Source: Dorea sp. AM10-31 (lineage in GTDB: Bacteria; Bacillota; Clostridia; Lachnospirales; Lachnospiraceae). From it: DNA of 64,000 nucleotides. The position numbers and the translations under genes are program-made. This document shows, one piece after another, positions 54,359 to 63,190 of this stretch. The notes beneath the pieces were generated by a model. The model was not told the DNA's origin. It ran no database searches and was given only the letters and a program-made list of their open reading frames with translations. Every line of letters starts with the position of its first letter. Within the stretch, counting starts at the first letter, position 1. The stretch covers positions 139,808 through 203,807 of the forward strand of contig NZ_QTUV01000005.1 in NCBI RefSeq assembly GCF_003435815.1, read 5' to 3'.

Positions 54359-56188
54359 TTATTTTTCAACCTCTATATAGTCTTCTGGTGCTGACGGTTG
54401 CTGCCCATTTGACATGGCCGCAATCCATGCACTAGATAATGTTGTATCCTCTATTTGCTCAATAGCACATTTTGGATTAATTTTTTTCAAAATAGATTTT
54501 GTCGTATCCGTAAGAAGAATGGAATATTCTTTTTCTGTGTCTATTTTTTTATCATTTATTGTTATATCCTTTAATGAGAATCCGTTTTCTTCGTTTTTGA
54601 CAATTATTTTCATACCAGATGCAATCGGCAATTCGTATTTTGTGGTTACATAAAAATTCTCATCAGCCTCTGTAAGATATTTTTTAACGAGTTCATAAAC
54701 CTGCTCACCGTTGAGCTTTACAAGATATAATGGGGTATCTGAATTCTTCGCTGTCATCAGACCGACCCGGCTGCTGGTGCATTCTCCTTTGTAAATAGAA
54801 GAAGTATAATAATAATATGGTGTCAGAGCCAACTGTGCGTCATTTTCTTCTCTGATTGTAGTTAAAATAGATGATGCTGCATCTCGACCGCTCTTATCAT
54901 TCAATGAAATGGAATACTCGTTTTCAAAATTCACTGTACTTTTTTCTTTTGAATCTTTACTATTCATTGCACTACGAAAAGCATTATAAGCCTGCATTTC
55001 ATCCATTTTTCCTGATAATAATCCGTGAACAGCTTCAAGACTGGCATCGAATGATTTTTGAGCAGAATATCGGATATAAATAGAAGTATCCTTAATTTCT
55101 TCTTCCAAGCCTGGTACATTCTGCATCATTGATGGAACATCTGTGTTAAACGAAATCACACCACTTCCATCTGCAATCAGTTTTTGTCCCTGTTCCGAGT
55201 TCATACAATCCAGCACATCTAATGCTGTATCCAGTTTTTCCTGGTTTTTTTCCAATTCTTTATTGAATGCAATATTTAAGGATGGGAACATATACACAAA
55301 AGAACTATCTGAAGTCTGTGAAAAATAAGGAATACGAATTAGTTCCGCATCCATCTGATCTTGTAATTTTTGCATATCTGTAGGCTGTCCATGAAACATT
55401 GCTGATTTTCCTTCAACAAACATCTGAGTTCCTGTATTACTATTAACATTAATATCCTCTTCACTAAAATGCGAATCTTTAAGGAACTGACTTGTTTCCG
55501 AAAAAATTCTTTTCCATAGTACGTCGTCAAATTTTATTTCACCAGCTGAAGTTTCGGCTTTGTTTCGCCAGTCAATACCATCCAAACTTGTAAATTCACC
55601 AATCGCTGCCGCCTGAATTATTTCTTGATTTGACCAGTCTTCTGCAAGGTCCATCGAGTAAGGTTTTATACCCTTATCATAAAATTGCTGGCAAACCTGT
55701 ACGTATTCTTCATAATTTTCCGGAACTTTGATTCCATACTGATCAAACAGTGTCTTGTTGGCAATAATCGTCTGCGGAAGTGCACAGATTGGCAACCACT
55801 GAATTTCATCATCTGTATTCTTATAATATTCCACTGCATAGGAATAGTACTTAGAAACCACATCATAAGAAGCAAAATCCATAAGATATGGCTGTAAATC
55901 CTGCGCATCCGTTCCAGAGAATCGACGTACTGTCATGATGTCCGGCAACTCACCCTGCTCTTTAAAATAGCTATATAAATCAGTGTCATTATTTCCAATA
56001 ATAAATTCAATATCCTGATCCGGAAACTGCTCATGGATATAAGGAGCAATATTTTTCATTAAACGATTTTCCCACAGATACACGGTAAGGTGATCGTCTT
56101 TTTTAGATTGTCCACATCCAGCCAAAATACCAGTTACTAAAAGTACACCTGACACCAATGCGGCCAGATAACATTTTGTTTTTTGCAT
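54359..56188 (-). CDS. Substrate-binding lipoprotein fused to 5'-nucleotidase C-terminal-like domain
   Basis: A 609-residue lipoprotein: signal with lipobox LAGC (22-25). Residues about 30-400 look like a type-1 (MalE-like) ABC extracellular solute-binding domain, including DIMTVRRFSG and the MFVEGKSAMFHGQ and AFNKELEKNQEKLDTALDVLDCM segments. The C-terminal part (about 440-600) resembles the 5'-nucleotidase C-terminal domain (YLVKLNGEQVYELVKKYL, SGMKIIVKN...ITINDKKIDTEKEYSILLTD). No ABC permease or ATPase gene is next to it; a hybrid histidine kinase follows. It is more likely a ligand-presenting sensor partner than an importer component. The domain fusion is unusual; the second domain is assigned with moderate confidence. 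Confidence 0.8.
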   Translation of the reverse strand: MQKTKCYLAALVSGVLLVTGILAGCGQSKKDDHLTVYLWENRLMKNIAPYIHEQFPDQDIEFIIGNNDTDLYSYFKEQGELPDIMTVRRFSGTDAQDLQPYLMDFASYDVVSKYYSYAVEYYKNTDDEIQWLPICALPQTIIANKTLFDQYGIKVPENYEEYVQVCQQFYDKGIKPYSMDLAEDWSNQEIIQAAAIGEFTSLDGIDWRNKAETSAGEIKFDDVLWKRIFSETSQFLKDSHFSEEDINVNSNTGTQMFVEGKSAMFHGQPTDMQKLQDQMDAELIRIPYFSQTSDSSFVYMFPSLNIAFNKELEKNQEKLDTALDVLDCMNSEQGQKLIADGSGVISFNTDVPSMMQNVPGLEEEIKDTSIYIRYSAQKSFDASLEAVHGLLSGKMDEMQAYNAFRSAMNSKDSKEKSTVNFENEYSISLNDKSGRDAASSILTTIREENDAQLALTPYYYYTSSIYKGECTSSRVGLMTAKNSDTPLYLVKLNGEQVYELVKKYLTEADENFYVTTKYELPIASGMKIIVKNEENGFSLKDITINDKKIDTEKEYSILLTDTTKSILKKINPKCAIEQIEDTTLSSAWIAAMSNGQQPSAPEDYIEVEK

Positions 56189-56421
56189 ACGTCAACTTCC
56201 TTATTCTTTCGATTAAAACACATTTCAATATTTTCGTTTTACAAGCCCTTTAGCTTTGTGTCACAGATTTTCATCTGCTTTGTCTCAATTCTTCTAATTA
56301 TAGCATTCTATTTTTTCACGTCTATATTTTTCACGTTAATGTAAAAAAAATTTTTATTTTTTCTTTTCCCCCACTGTAAAACAGCCTCTGAGCGTTTCGT
56401 TATATAGAGGGGTACAAATAA

Positions 56422-56538
56422 GAGCAAGACCGCTCCTTGAAAGGGACTTATACCACAGAACAATTACTCCACACTTTAAAAGACATAAAATTTACGGATA
56501 TAGAAGAACATGACTTCATGATGACTATACAGCGATAG
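56422..56538 (+). pseudogene. Transposase C-terminal remnant
   Basis: A 38-codon open stretch encoding EQDRSLKGTYTTEQLLHTL followed by KDIKFTDIEEHDFMMTIQR and a stop. The YTTEQLLHTLKDIKF pattern resembles the tails of IS1634/IS4-type transposases (from memory). An in-frame stop (TAA, 56419-56421) lies just upstream. The rest of the 354-bp gap up to 56189 has no other feature besides AT-rich promoter-like DNA for the lipoprotein. Confidence 0.4.
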
Positions 56539-56542
56539 CTCC

Positions 56543-57895
56543 TTATATTTTCGGAAATCGGAAAATAAAACTCGTTCCGATACCTTCGATACTTTCAACA
56601 TGAATGGTTCCATTGTGGAGATTTACAATCCAACGCACCATAGAAAGGCCGAGTCCGGTACCGCCATTTTCTCTGGAACGGCTTTTGTCTATACGATAGA
56701 AACGCTCCCAGATTCTGTCCAGGTGTTCCTCACTTATTCCAATACCATCATCTTTCACTTCACCGACAATCTGGTCATTTTCGACCTTCAGGATAACATG
56801 GATATGTCCATTTATTTTTCCGTAATTGATGGCGTTTGTTATTAAATTTATCATCATACGCAAAATCAATGTCTGGTCGCCGTTCATAAATAAGTCATCC
56901 TGCTTTTGCAGGGTGATCTCAATATTTTTTTCCTGTGCTTTTGTCTGCAGTTCTTCTATTACGAATTCGCTTAATAATCCAAAATCCAGTTTTTCCATCA
57001 GATGCTGCTCGCCCTGTTCGTTTCTGGCGATCATTAACATTTCGTTTGTCAGCTTTGACATTCGTTTTGCCTGCTTTAAGATGACTGCAATCTCTTCCTT
57101 ATCTTCCGCAGATAAGTTTTCATTTTCCAATAAGTACTCACACTGGGAAATGATAACAGCAACGGGAGTCCGCAGTTCATGGGATACGTCTGATGTGAAT
57201 TGACGCTCCTTCTCAAATGAAAGTTCCAATCGCTCGAACATTCCGTTAAATTTCTCCGACAATTCGTATAATTCATCTTTTGCTTTTGGCAGAGACAATC
57301 GTTTGGAAAGATCTTTTCCATTGCCGATGTTTTCAACTTCATCGCAGATAAGATCCACCTGTCTCAATGCCCGTTTGATCATAAAATATCCGATGACCCC
57401 GATCAGAATAATAAGTAATGGAAATACAATCAACAGCATTTTCTCGGATGTCTGCATGAAAAGTTCTATAGAATGTACAGAGGTAATTCCTCGTACCCAT
57501 ATTTCGTCATCATCACCGTAAGTGTAAATGCTGTCATATATCATCCATTTTCGATTTGATCCGGTTATCATTCGCGGTGTATTCGACTTGAGGATAATTT
57601 CTTCTGGAAATTGGGTTGGAATCGTTCCATAAAGTAATCGTCCGTTTTTGTCATAAATACAAAACATAATACCGTCATCGTAAAATTCGGTATCGCCGTC
57701 AAGATAAAAGGAATCATCCTGAAAATTAATATTTGAAGAGAAACCGGTCACTGCGGCACTGATTTCTTCTTCTGTCGCAGAAATTCCAACCCTATCCACA
57801 AAAAGAAGGACGAAAACTAAAATAGTCCCAAGAACTACGGCAATGATTCCGGTGTACCATAGCGTAATTTTTTTCTTGATCGTCAGCTGTTTCAT
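56543..57895 (-). CDS. Sensor histidine kinase (two-component)
   Basis: A 450-residue membrane kinase. TM1 (about 13-32) and TM2 (about 155-175) bracket an extracellular domain; HAMP follows, then HisKA with the phospho-acceptor His in FTSDVSHELRTPVAVI (about 232-247), and HATPase with DDGIGISEEHLDRIWERF and GGTGLGLSMV motifs. Its ATG overlaps the stop of the upstream response-regulator gene by 4 bp, so the pair is translationally coupled. Likely target is the divergent lipoprotein gene. Stimulus unknown. Confidence 0.93.
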   Translation of the reverse strand: MKQLTIKKKITLWYTGIIAVVLGTILVFVLLFVDRVGISATEEEISAAVTGFSSNINFQDDSFYLDGDTEFYDDGIMFCIYDKNGRLLYGTIPTQFPEEIILKSNTPRMITGSNRKWMIYDSIYTYGDDDEIWVRGITSVHSIELFMQTSEKMLLIVFPLLIILIGVIGYFMIKRALRQVDLICDEVENIGNGKDLSKRLSLPKAKDELYELSEKFNGMFERLELSFEKERQFTSDVSHELRTPVAVIISQCEYLLENENLSAEDKEEIAVILKQAKRMSKLTNEMLMIARNEQGEQHLMEKLDFGLLSEFVIEELQTKAQEKNIEITLQKQDDLFMNGDQTLILRMMINLITNAINYGKINGHIHVILKVENDQIVGEVKDDGIGISEEHLDRIWERFYRIDKSRSRENGGTGLGLSMVRWIVNLHNGTIHVESIEGIGTSFIFRFPKI

Positions 57896-58566
57896 TCGTT
57901 TTCCCTCATTACATATCCGACACCGCGAACAGTGTGGATGAGTTTTTGTTCATATTGTGCATCGATTTTTTTTCGCAAATAGCGAATGTATACGTCGATC
58001 ACATTGGAACCACCTTCAAAATCAAAGTCCCACGCATTCTGCTCAATCTGCTGTCTTGTCATTACGATATTTTTGTTGCGCATAAGACATTCCAAAACCA
58101 TAAATTCTTTTGCAGAAAGATCAATCTCGTTCCCGGCTCTTGTAACCTTTCTTGTGTCACGATCCAGAATAAGATCTGCTATTTTTAGTTGATTGGATGT
58201 AAATTGTGGCTTTCTACGCATCATGACACGGATTCTTGCAAGCAGTTCTTCAAATGCAAATGGTTTGATCAGGTAATCATCGGCACCAAGATCCAGTCCT
58301 TTGACGCGATCTTCAATGCTGTCTTTTGCTGTCAGTAACAGAACCGGTGTATCATCTTCTCGCCGCCTTAATTCTCTTAAGATTTCATATCCGTCCTTTC
58401 CCGGCAACATGATATCAAGAATAATACCATCGTAGGAAGTCATATCGATATAATCCATCGCTTCCAGACCATCCCCACAGGCATCTACACTGTAATGTTC
58501 CTTGACAAGCCTTTTTTTGACAATGTTTCTTAAATCATTTTCGTCTTCTACAATCAGTAATCTCAT
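57892..58566 (-). CDS. OmpR-family response regulator
   Basis: A receiver plus winged-helix response regulator of about 224 residues. Text includes MRLLIVEDENDLRNIVKKRL at the N-terminus, the phospho-acceptor Asp in GIILDIMLPGKDG, and the C-terminal NVIDVYIRYLRKKID and THTVRGVGYVMR-like block. The start is set at ATG 58566, which begins the canonical receiver; an 18-codon extension to 58620 lacks family similarity. There is no clear ribosome site before 58566. A TATAAT lies only about 10 bp upstream, so the mRNA may be leaderless. It is divergent from a lipoprotein gene whose promoter has a tandem repeat suited to an OmpR-type dimer. Confidence 0.9.
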   Translation of the reverse strand: MRLLIVEDENDLRNIVKKRLVKEHYSVDACGDGLEAMDYIDMTSYDGIILDIMLPGKDGYEILRELRRREDDTPVLLLTAKDSIEDRVKGLDLGADDYLIKPFAFEELLARIRVMMRRKPQFTSNQLKIADLILDRDTRKVTRAGNEIDLSAKEFMVLECLMRNKNIVMTRQQIEQNAWDFDFEGGSNVIDVYIRYLRKKIDAQYEQKLIHTVRGVGYVMRENE

Positions 58567-58639
58567 AATGTAATTATTATAATACCAATCGTTTTCTGGT
58601 GCTAGAGCCCTTTTTTTCATTTTCTGAAATTACTATTTG

Positions 58640-58673
58640 TTTTAATCTTTTTTTAATCTTCCCCCTATATGAT
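58640..58673 (+). promoter_or_regulatory. Lipoprotein promoter with tandem TTTTAATCTT response-regulator site
   Basis: TTTTAATCTT is present at 58640-58649 and 58651-58660, offset by 11 bp (one helical turn), and a -10-like TATGAT follows at 58668-58673. No good -35 box exists. This matches the layout of promoters activated by OmpR/PhoB-class regulators; the divergent two-component system is the obvious candidate. Confidence 0.6.
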
Positions 58674-58723
58674 ACATATAACAGCAAAAACAAAACACCC
58701 AAGAGCCGAAAGGAGAATATGTT

Positions 58724-59209
58724 ATGAAAAAATTATTAGTAGTTTTATTATCCCTCACATTAATATTTGCTTTTACAGGATGCACCTCATCCAATAATGA
58801 AGCTGCAGAAGATATGGAAATTAAGACACAGGAAGTTGTAACATCAAATACAGATGACGATGATGATAACATCAGTAACACAGAAAACACAGTAGAGAAT
58901 GTGAACGAAAAGGATTATGATTTCTCTTCTTATGAAAACGATATCCGTAAAATAACAAAGAAAGTAAACAACGCAAAAACATCTTCAAATGCATCTGAGA
59001 ATCACAAACATTTCTACACTTTGAAAAAACAGATAGACGCAGTCGATGATGAACTGGATAAACTTGATGATGAATTTGAGCATGCTTACCAGATGAAAGA
59101 GATTAGCTTCGAGACATACAAAGCGAGAGAACGCGCGATTGAAAAACTGGAAGATGAACTGGAATTAGCAGAAGAAGCGCTGGAAAACAAATACGGCATT
59201 GATGATTAA
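58724..59209 (+). CDS. Coiled-coil lipoprotein
   Basis: A 161-residue lipoprotein with a signal ending in FTGC (Cys20 lipidated). After a low-complexity acidic linker with DDDDD (about 45-60), a helical, charged region (about 95-158: LKKQIDAVDDELDKLDDEFEHAY...) is predicted as coiled coil. Its promoter has a tandem site for the divergent OmpR-type regulator, so it is likely the effector of that system. It might sense or stabilise the envelope, by inference. Starts behind AAAGGAG. A terminator follows at 59319-59355. Confidence 0.8.
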   Translation: MKKLLVVLLSLTLIFAFTGCTSSNNEAAEDMEIKTQEVVTSNTDDDDDNISNTENTVENVNEKDYDFSSYENDIRKITKKVNNAKTSSNASENHKHFYTLKKQIDAVDDELDKLDDEFEHAYQMKEISFETYKARERAIEKLEDELELAEEALENKYGIDD

Positions 59210-59318
59210 TTCCGTCTGGGCTACAAGAATGTGGCAGAACTTTCTTAATTTCTAAAATCGGGTAGGAGGTAGATAATTATTTTTTGAAAATTTTGTATTT
59301 TTCTGAAATTTAGTACAG

Positions 59319-59355
59319 AAAAGAGCATATGGATTTTCTCCACATGCTCTTTTTT
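59319..59355 (+). terminator. Terminator of lipoprotein gene
   Basis: AAGAGCAT-TGG pairs with CCA-ATGCTCTT and is followed by TTTTTT. The remaining 230 bp to the next gene contain no recognised feature; a GYKNVAEL-like stretch near 59213-59245 could be an IS trace but is too short to call. Confidence 0.7.
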
Positions 59356-59589
59356 AGTAAACTGTTAATAGACATCAGATATAATAAGATTCGAGCATTA
59401 TTCTGTCATAGATCAGCAACAGTTGGGAGAGATTGTTTCTTTTCCCACCTTTTTCTGATTTACATCCCCGAATAAGGGGTAACAACAGAGTGGAACCCAA
59501 ATGTTAGCTGGAAATTGATCATTTTTCATTTCCCAATTGCAATTTTATAGGACTCATTATACTCTTTTTCAATTACTCTGTCACCGGCT

Positions 59590-60444
59590 CTATCCAACTA
59601 ATCGATTGGAAACGGATTTGAAATAAGGTGATCTGTAATTATAATTTTCGTTATTTACACTTATCCAGCCAGCCTTCTTTCCATACTTGAACTCAAGATA
59701 AATCTTTCCGTTAGAGAGTGTAAGCTTTTTCAAAACTACTTTCTTTCCTGCCGGAACTTTACATGCGACTTTACTACCGTTATAGAGGTTTACTTTTTTT
59801 GCAGTTACAAAAGTGTTTTTCTTAAATAATTTACTGTAGTAATCGTTGCGGTCATTGCCGATTATACTTTTTACAGTAGATGTTGTTGTATCTGCTAATA
59901 CAAGCTTGTTGTTGCTTACTCGATAATCCATCGTCCAATTGAGCCAACCTGTTTCAGCCGGCTGATCTGCATGTTTGAGCGTCAGGCTGTTTTTCTTTGC
60001 AGATACGATCTCGCATGCTGTATCATCTAATTTACTTACACATACAAACTTTTTGGATTTATTATCATATCTGTAAATTTTGTTGACATTGATACAGTCA
60101 TTATCACCGATTGCCATCAGCTGGACGAATTCATTTTTATTTGTCATTCTGGCATACTTCGCATTCACAGAGTTGATGCCCTGATTTGCATAACTCTTAG
60201 AATATGCCAGCTTATTATTTACTGTGATTTTCACTCGACTTACACAATCATCTTTTCCTATGATTGTTTTTACGAGTATCTTATCCATCTTACCATCGCC
60301 GGTAACATCCGCCGATATTTCCTTTTTGACCGGCACATTTCTTACAGATGCCGCCTTCGTCATCGTCGGAAATGCCAGACACATAGATGCCACAAGGGCA
60401 CAGGACAAAGCTACTTTTACTGATTTGAAATAAGTATTTTTCAT
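59590..60444 (-). CDS. Secreted protein with dockerin-like Ca motif and SH3-like C-terminus
   Basis: A 284-residue secreted protein (start at ATG 60444, behind AAGGAGAAA; an upstream in-frame extension has no ribosome site). The signal peptide is about 1-32. A VTGDGKMDKIL motif (about 47-57) is a DxDGxxD-like Ca-binding loop as in dockerin/FG-GAP sequences. The C-terminal 70 residues (VNLYNGSKVACKVPAGKKVVLKKL...YGKKAGWISVNNENY) resemble a bacterial SH3 domain, often used for cell-wall binding. No enzyme domain is visible. Function unknown. Confidence 0.75.
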   Translation of the reverse strand: MKNTYFKSVKVALSCALVASMCLAFPTMTKAASVRNVPVKKEISADVTGDGKMDKILVKTIIGKDDCVSRVKITVNNKLAYSKSYANQGINSVNAKYARMTNKNEFVQLMAIGDNDCINVNKIYRYDNKSKKFVCVSKLDDTACEIVSAKKNSLTLKHADQPAETGWLNWTMDYRVSNNKLVLADTTTSTVKSIIGNDRNDYYSKLFKKNTFVTAKKVNLYNGSKVACKVPAGKKVVLKKLTLSNGKIYLEFKYGKKAGWISVNNENYNYRSPYFKSVSNRLVG

Positions 60445-60577
60445 GATGATTTCTCCTTCTATTGCACTACACAAAAACACTGTTCTAATATAAAGATATG
60501 CTCTTCATTTACGAAATTATTATAGCAAACAATTATTAAAAATATAGAATAATATTCTTAATATTTCTTTACATTTA

Positions 60578-60807
60578 TCAATCCAGATGATAGCGTGGTT
60601 TTCCAACGCTCTTCTTTCCATATTCGATAGCTTCCGCCGGGCAATAGCAGATGCATGCCATACAATGTGTACAGGCATCACAATCTGCGCTGTTCCCATA
60701 TACTGCCATTTCTTTTTCTCGGCAAGCCTGCGATTATATTTTGCTGCATCTCCGATTTCACTGCCACAATCCATCACAAACCAGATTCGCTTCGCACCTG
60801 TAAGCTT
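60578..60807 (-). pseudogene. Decayed EFR1-type ferredoxin-flavodoxin gene
   Basis: Two frames on the minus strand keep pieces of one EFR1-family protein. The first reads RIWFVMDCGSEIGDAAKYNR through WQYMGTAQIVMP, matching the flavodoxin half. The second, overlapping in another frame, reads CDACTHCMACICYCPAEAIEYGKKSVGKPRYHLD then stop (60578), matching the C-terminal [4Fe-4S] ferredoxin half. The middle part, with the first Cys cluster, is missing. A deletion plus frameshift has joined the ends. The upstream part is lost beyond 60807. Confidence 0.7.
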
Positions 60808-60898
60808 TCATTTTTTCATAAAACCTATTCTGTTTTTCGATTTCTGTGCTATAATGCTTTATTGTAAAAATTCCCATAGACAAAACGAGGTGAACCAA

Positions 60899-62659
60899 GT
60901 GAAAAAAAAAACACTTGTGCCTCTTATCACTTTTTTACTGGGCATATGCCTTGTTAGTTTGATTGTATACAAAACAGACACCCACGAAAAAGAGCAGAGA
61001 CACATAACAGCACAATTAAACGTAGCCACCTATGGCGAACGAATAAAGAATGAAATTACAAATGGAATTGAGATCACAGATACCTTGAAGCAAATCTTAA
61101 TAAGTGAAGATGGCGAAATCCATCAGTTTGAAACAATTGCAGGAAATCTTATGTCTGATTCTATTGAAAGTGTACAGCTCGCTCCTAATGGTGTTGTTAC
61201 AGATATTTATCCGGCTAATGGAAATGAGACAGGTAAGATTGATTTGATCCATGATAAAGACCGCGGAAAAATTTCCTGTTACGCAAGAGACAACCATACA
61301 ATCATTACGCAGGGCCCCTTCAAATTAAAACAGAGAGGATATGGAATTGCAGTCCGCAATCCCGTATACCTGAAAGATAAAAACGGACATGAGTATTTCT
61401 GGGGATTTACTATTGTTATCCTGCGTGTTCCGGATATTTTTTCAGATTCAATCAGTGCACTTTCAAATTTTGGATACGAATATAAAATTTCAAAAACAGT
61501 CGCTCCATGGAGTGATACTTATAAAGTGGTTTATCAATCAGATGGGCAAACAAATCATCCTGTTTCTTATACATTTACAATAGGAGATGAAAACTGGAAA
61601 TTTGAAGTAAGCCCTAAAAGTGGATGGAGAAATGCCACTCTACTGATAATCATCATCGGAATGTTTCTTACAATAAGCCTTCTCCTGTCAGTTCTTACCA
61701 GAATATGGTTAGTAGAAAATGAACATAAGAAAAAGTTTCAGATACTGGCGCGCACAGATTCTCTTACAAATATTTATAACCGCTATGGATTTGATGAATT
61801 TGCAGAAAAAATGATTCAAAAAAATCCAAAAGCACATTTTGTGGCTGCGCTCCTTGATATCGATGATTTCAAGTTTATTAATGATATCTATGGACATAAT
61901 TACGGAGACAGGGCACTAAAGAATCTTGCAGACAGCATGAAGACTTTTTTCCCATCCGATGCATTACTTGGAAGAAATGGTGGTGACGAATTCTGCATTC
62001 TTTTACCAAATTGTACTTTTGCAGAAGCAGATATACAGCTGCAGAAATTCACCAAACTTCCTAAATCATTCTCATACCATGGTAAGGAACATGCATTTTA
62101 TATTTCTCTAGGATATGCAGAATATCCAACATTTGCATCCAATCGTTCACAACTCATGCGCTGCGCAGATGCCGCTCTTTATGAAATAAAGCTTCGTGGA
62201 AAAAATGGATGTATGGTCTACAGAGAAGGATTTCGGTCAGGTGCCCGCAAACAACTTGGATTCACATTCAAGGATATCTCTGAACATCTTCCAGGTGCAT
62301 TCATCATATACAGAGCTGACAAAGAAGATGATGAACTATTTTTTGCAAATGATGAATTTCTTCATATGTCCGGATATAAAGATATAGATGAACTGTTCAG
62401 ACTTACTGAGAAAAGTTTTCGCAACTTGATTCGTGAAGATGAACAGCAACAGATAGAATCAAGTATCTGGGAACAGATTGACAACGGCAATGAAAATGAC
62501 TATATTCACTTTCATCTTAGAAAAGCTGACGGAACTTATTTTTCTGTTCTTGATCAGGGAAGAATTGTAGAGAGCCCGCAATACGGGAAAGTATTTTATG
62601 TATTGTTCATGGATTGGGAAGATATGCATATTCGTTACAATGATAAATTCGCAAGATAA
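60899..62659 (+). CDS. Membrane diguanylate cyclase with C-terminal PAS domain
   Basis: A 586-residue protein. The start is GTG 60899 behind GAGGTGA; the frame extends to 60587 but that part overlaps the decayed EFR1 gene and has no family content. TM1 (about 5-22), an extracellular CHASE-like domain (about 25-235), TM2 (about 245-267), GGDEF domain (about 285-440) and a PAS-like domain (about 455-580) follow. The GGDEF site is intact in GRNGGDEFCILLP, with LLDIDDFKFINDIYGHNYG upstream. The order GGDEF then PAS is unusual compared with sensor-first proteins. No EAL domain. It likely makes cyclic di-GMP. Confidence 0.9.
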   Translation: MKKKTLVPLITFLLGICLVSLIVYKTDTHEKEQRHITAQLNVATYGERIKNEITNGIEITDTLKQILISEDGEIHQFETIAGNLMSDSIESVQLAPNGVVTDIYPANGNETGKIDLIHDKDRGKISCYARDNHTIITQGPFKLKQRGYGIAVRNPVYLKDKNGHEYFWGFTIVILRVPDIFSDSISALSNFGYEYKISKTVAPWSDTYKVVYQSDGQTNHPVSYTFTIGDENWKFEVSPKSGWRNATLLIIIIGMFLTISLLLSVLTRIWLVENEHKKKFQILARTDSLTNIYNRYGFDEFAEKMIQKNPKAHFVAALLDIDDFKFINDIYGHNYGDRALKNLADSMKTFFPSDALLGRNGGDEFCILLPNCTFAEADIQLQKFTKLPKSFSYHGKEHAFYISLGYAEYPTFASNRSQLMRCADAALYEIKLRGKNGCMVYREGFRSGARKQLGFTFKDISEHLPGAFIIYRADKEDDELFFANDEFLHMSGYKDIDELFRLTEKSFRNLIREDEQQQIESSIWEQIDNGNENDYIHFHLRKADGTYFSVLDQGRIVESPQYGKVFYVLFMDWEDMHIRYNDKFAR

Positions 62660-62662
62660 AAT

Positions 62663-62944
62663 ATTGCAAAAAACAGAGCGTATGATCTATTTTCATATAA
62701 TGTTTATGTCGGCAAGCTCTATCAAAAGGAAATCGACTTTGTTGCTCAGAGAAGCAACGAGAAGTTTTATATTCAGATCAGCGACAACATTTCCGGGCAG
62801 TAAACATTTGAGAGAAAATGCTTTCCTCGGCTTCAGATTCGAAATGCTTATCCGAAAATGATTATTGCTAGAACCAAACATCCCCAATATAGCTATGAAG
62901 GAATCGTAATTCACGATATAGCCGATTGGTTACTACAAGAATAA
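62663..62944 (+). pseudogene. Remnant of AAA+ ATPase C-terminus (DUF4143)
   Basis: One frame reads [20 protein letters not shown], then [20 protein letters not shown]..., a stop (TAA after ISGQ), then [20 protein letters not shown] and [10 protein letters not shown]...IADWLLQE. This is the C-terminus of ATPases of the DUF4143 family. One in-frame stop and loss of the first 80% show it is dead. It follows the diguanylate cyclase gene directly. Confidence 0.7.
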
Positions 62945-62952
62945 GCAAGGCG

Positions 62953-62997
62953 AAATATCTCCAGCATTCTCTTTTGAAATGATGGAGATATTTTTAT
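62953..62997 (+). terminator. Terminator after ATPase remnant
   Basis: AAATATCTCCA pairs with TGGAGATATTT around a 19-nt loop and is followed by TTATTATG. Confidence 0.65.
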
Positions 62998-62998
62998 T

Positions 62999-63127
62999 AT
63001 GACGGAGATTGCAGATGAATTCAGACGAAGCATCCTTCGAAAAGAGTTTTATATGGATGTACTGAACTGTGATCCGATGTCTTTTGACAAGAAATGCGAA
63101 CTGACACCCCCAGCCCCTGTAGAATAA
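62999..63127 (+). pseudogene. 42-codon gene fragment
   Basis: ATG begins MTEIADEFRRSILRKEFYMDVLNCDPMSFDKKC..., ending TPPAPVE. It has no ribosome site (its ATG is in the tail of a terminator) and looks like the internal part of a larger helical protein. Family not recognised. Its end overlaps the next hairpin. Confidence 0.3.
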
Positions 63128-63175
63128 ATAACGCTAGTACTGGATATCAAAAATCCCGCACCGGCGTTATTTATT
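63123..63175. terminator. Bidirectional terminator
   Basis: AATAAATAACGC and GCGTTATTTATT form a perfect 12-bp stem around a 29-nt loop. It serves the minus-strand small membrane gene (63191-63400) and any plus-strand transcript. Confidence 0.65.
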
Positions 63176-63190
63176 AAAATATTTTGTTTT

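Noticed and set aside
59213..59245. GYKNVAEL-like text after the lipoprotein gene as an IS remnant
   Set aside because: Only about 12 residues with no second landmark; could be chance.
60520..60777. 85-codon minus-strand frame as an intact gene
   Set aside because: It switches from the EFR1 flavodoxin text to unrelated sequence, and the ferredoxin text is in another frame, so it is a broken gene.
60587..60898. N-terminal extension of the second diguanylate cyclase
   Set aside because: The 104-codon extension lies over the EFR1 remnant and lacks a signal; GTG 60899 has a good ribosome site and begins a normal TM sensor.
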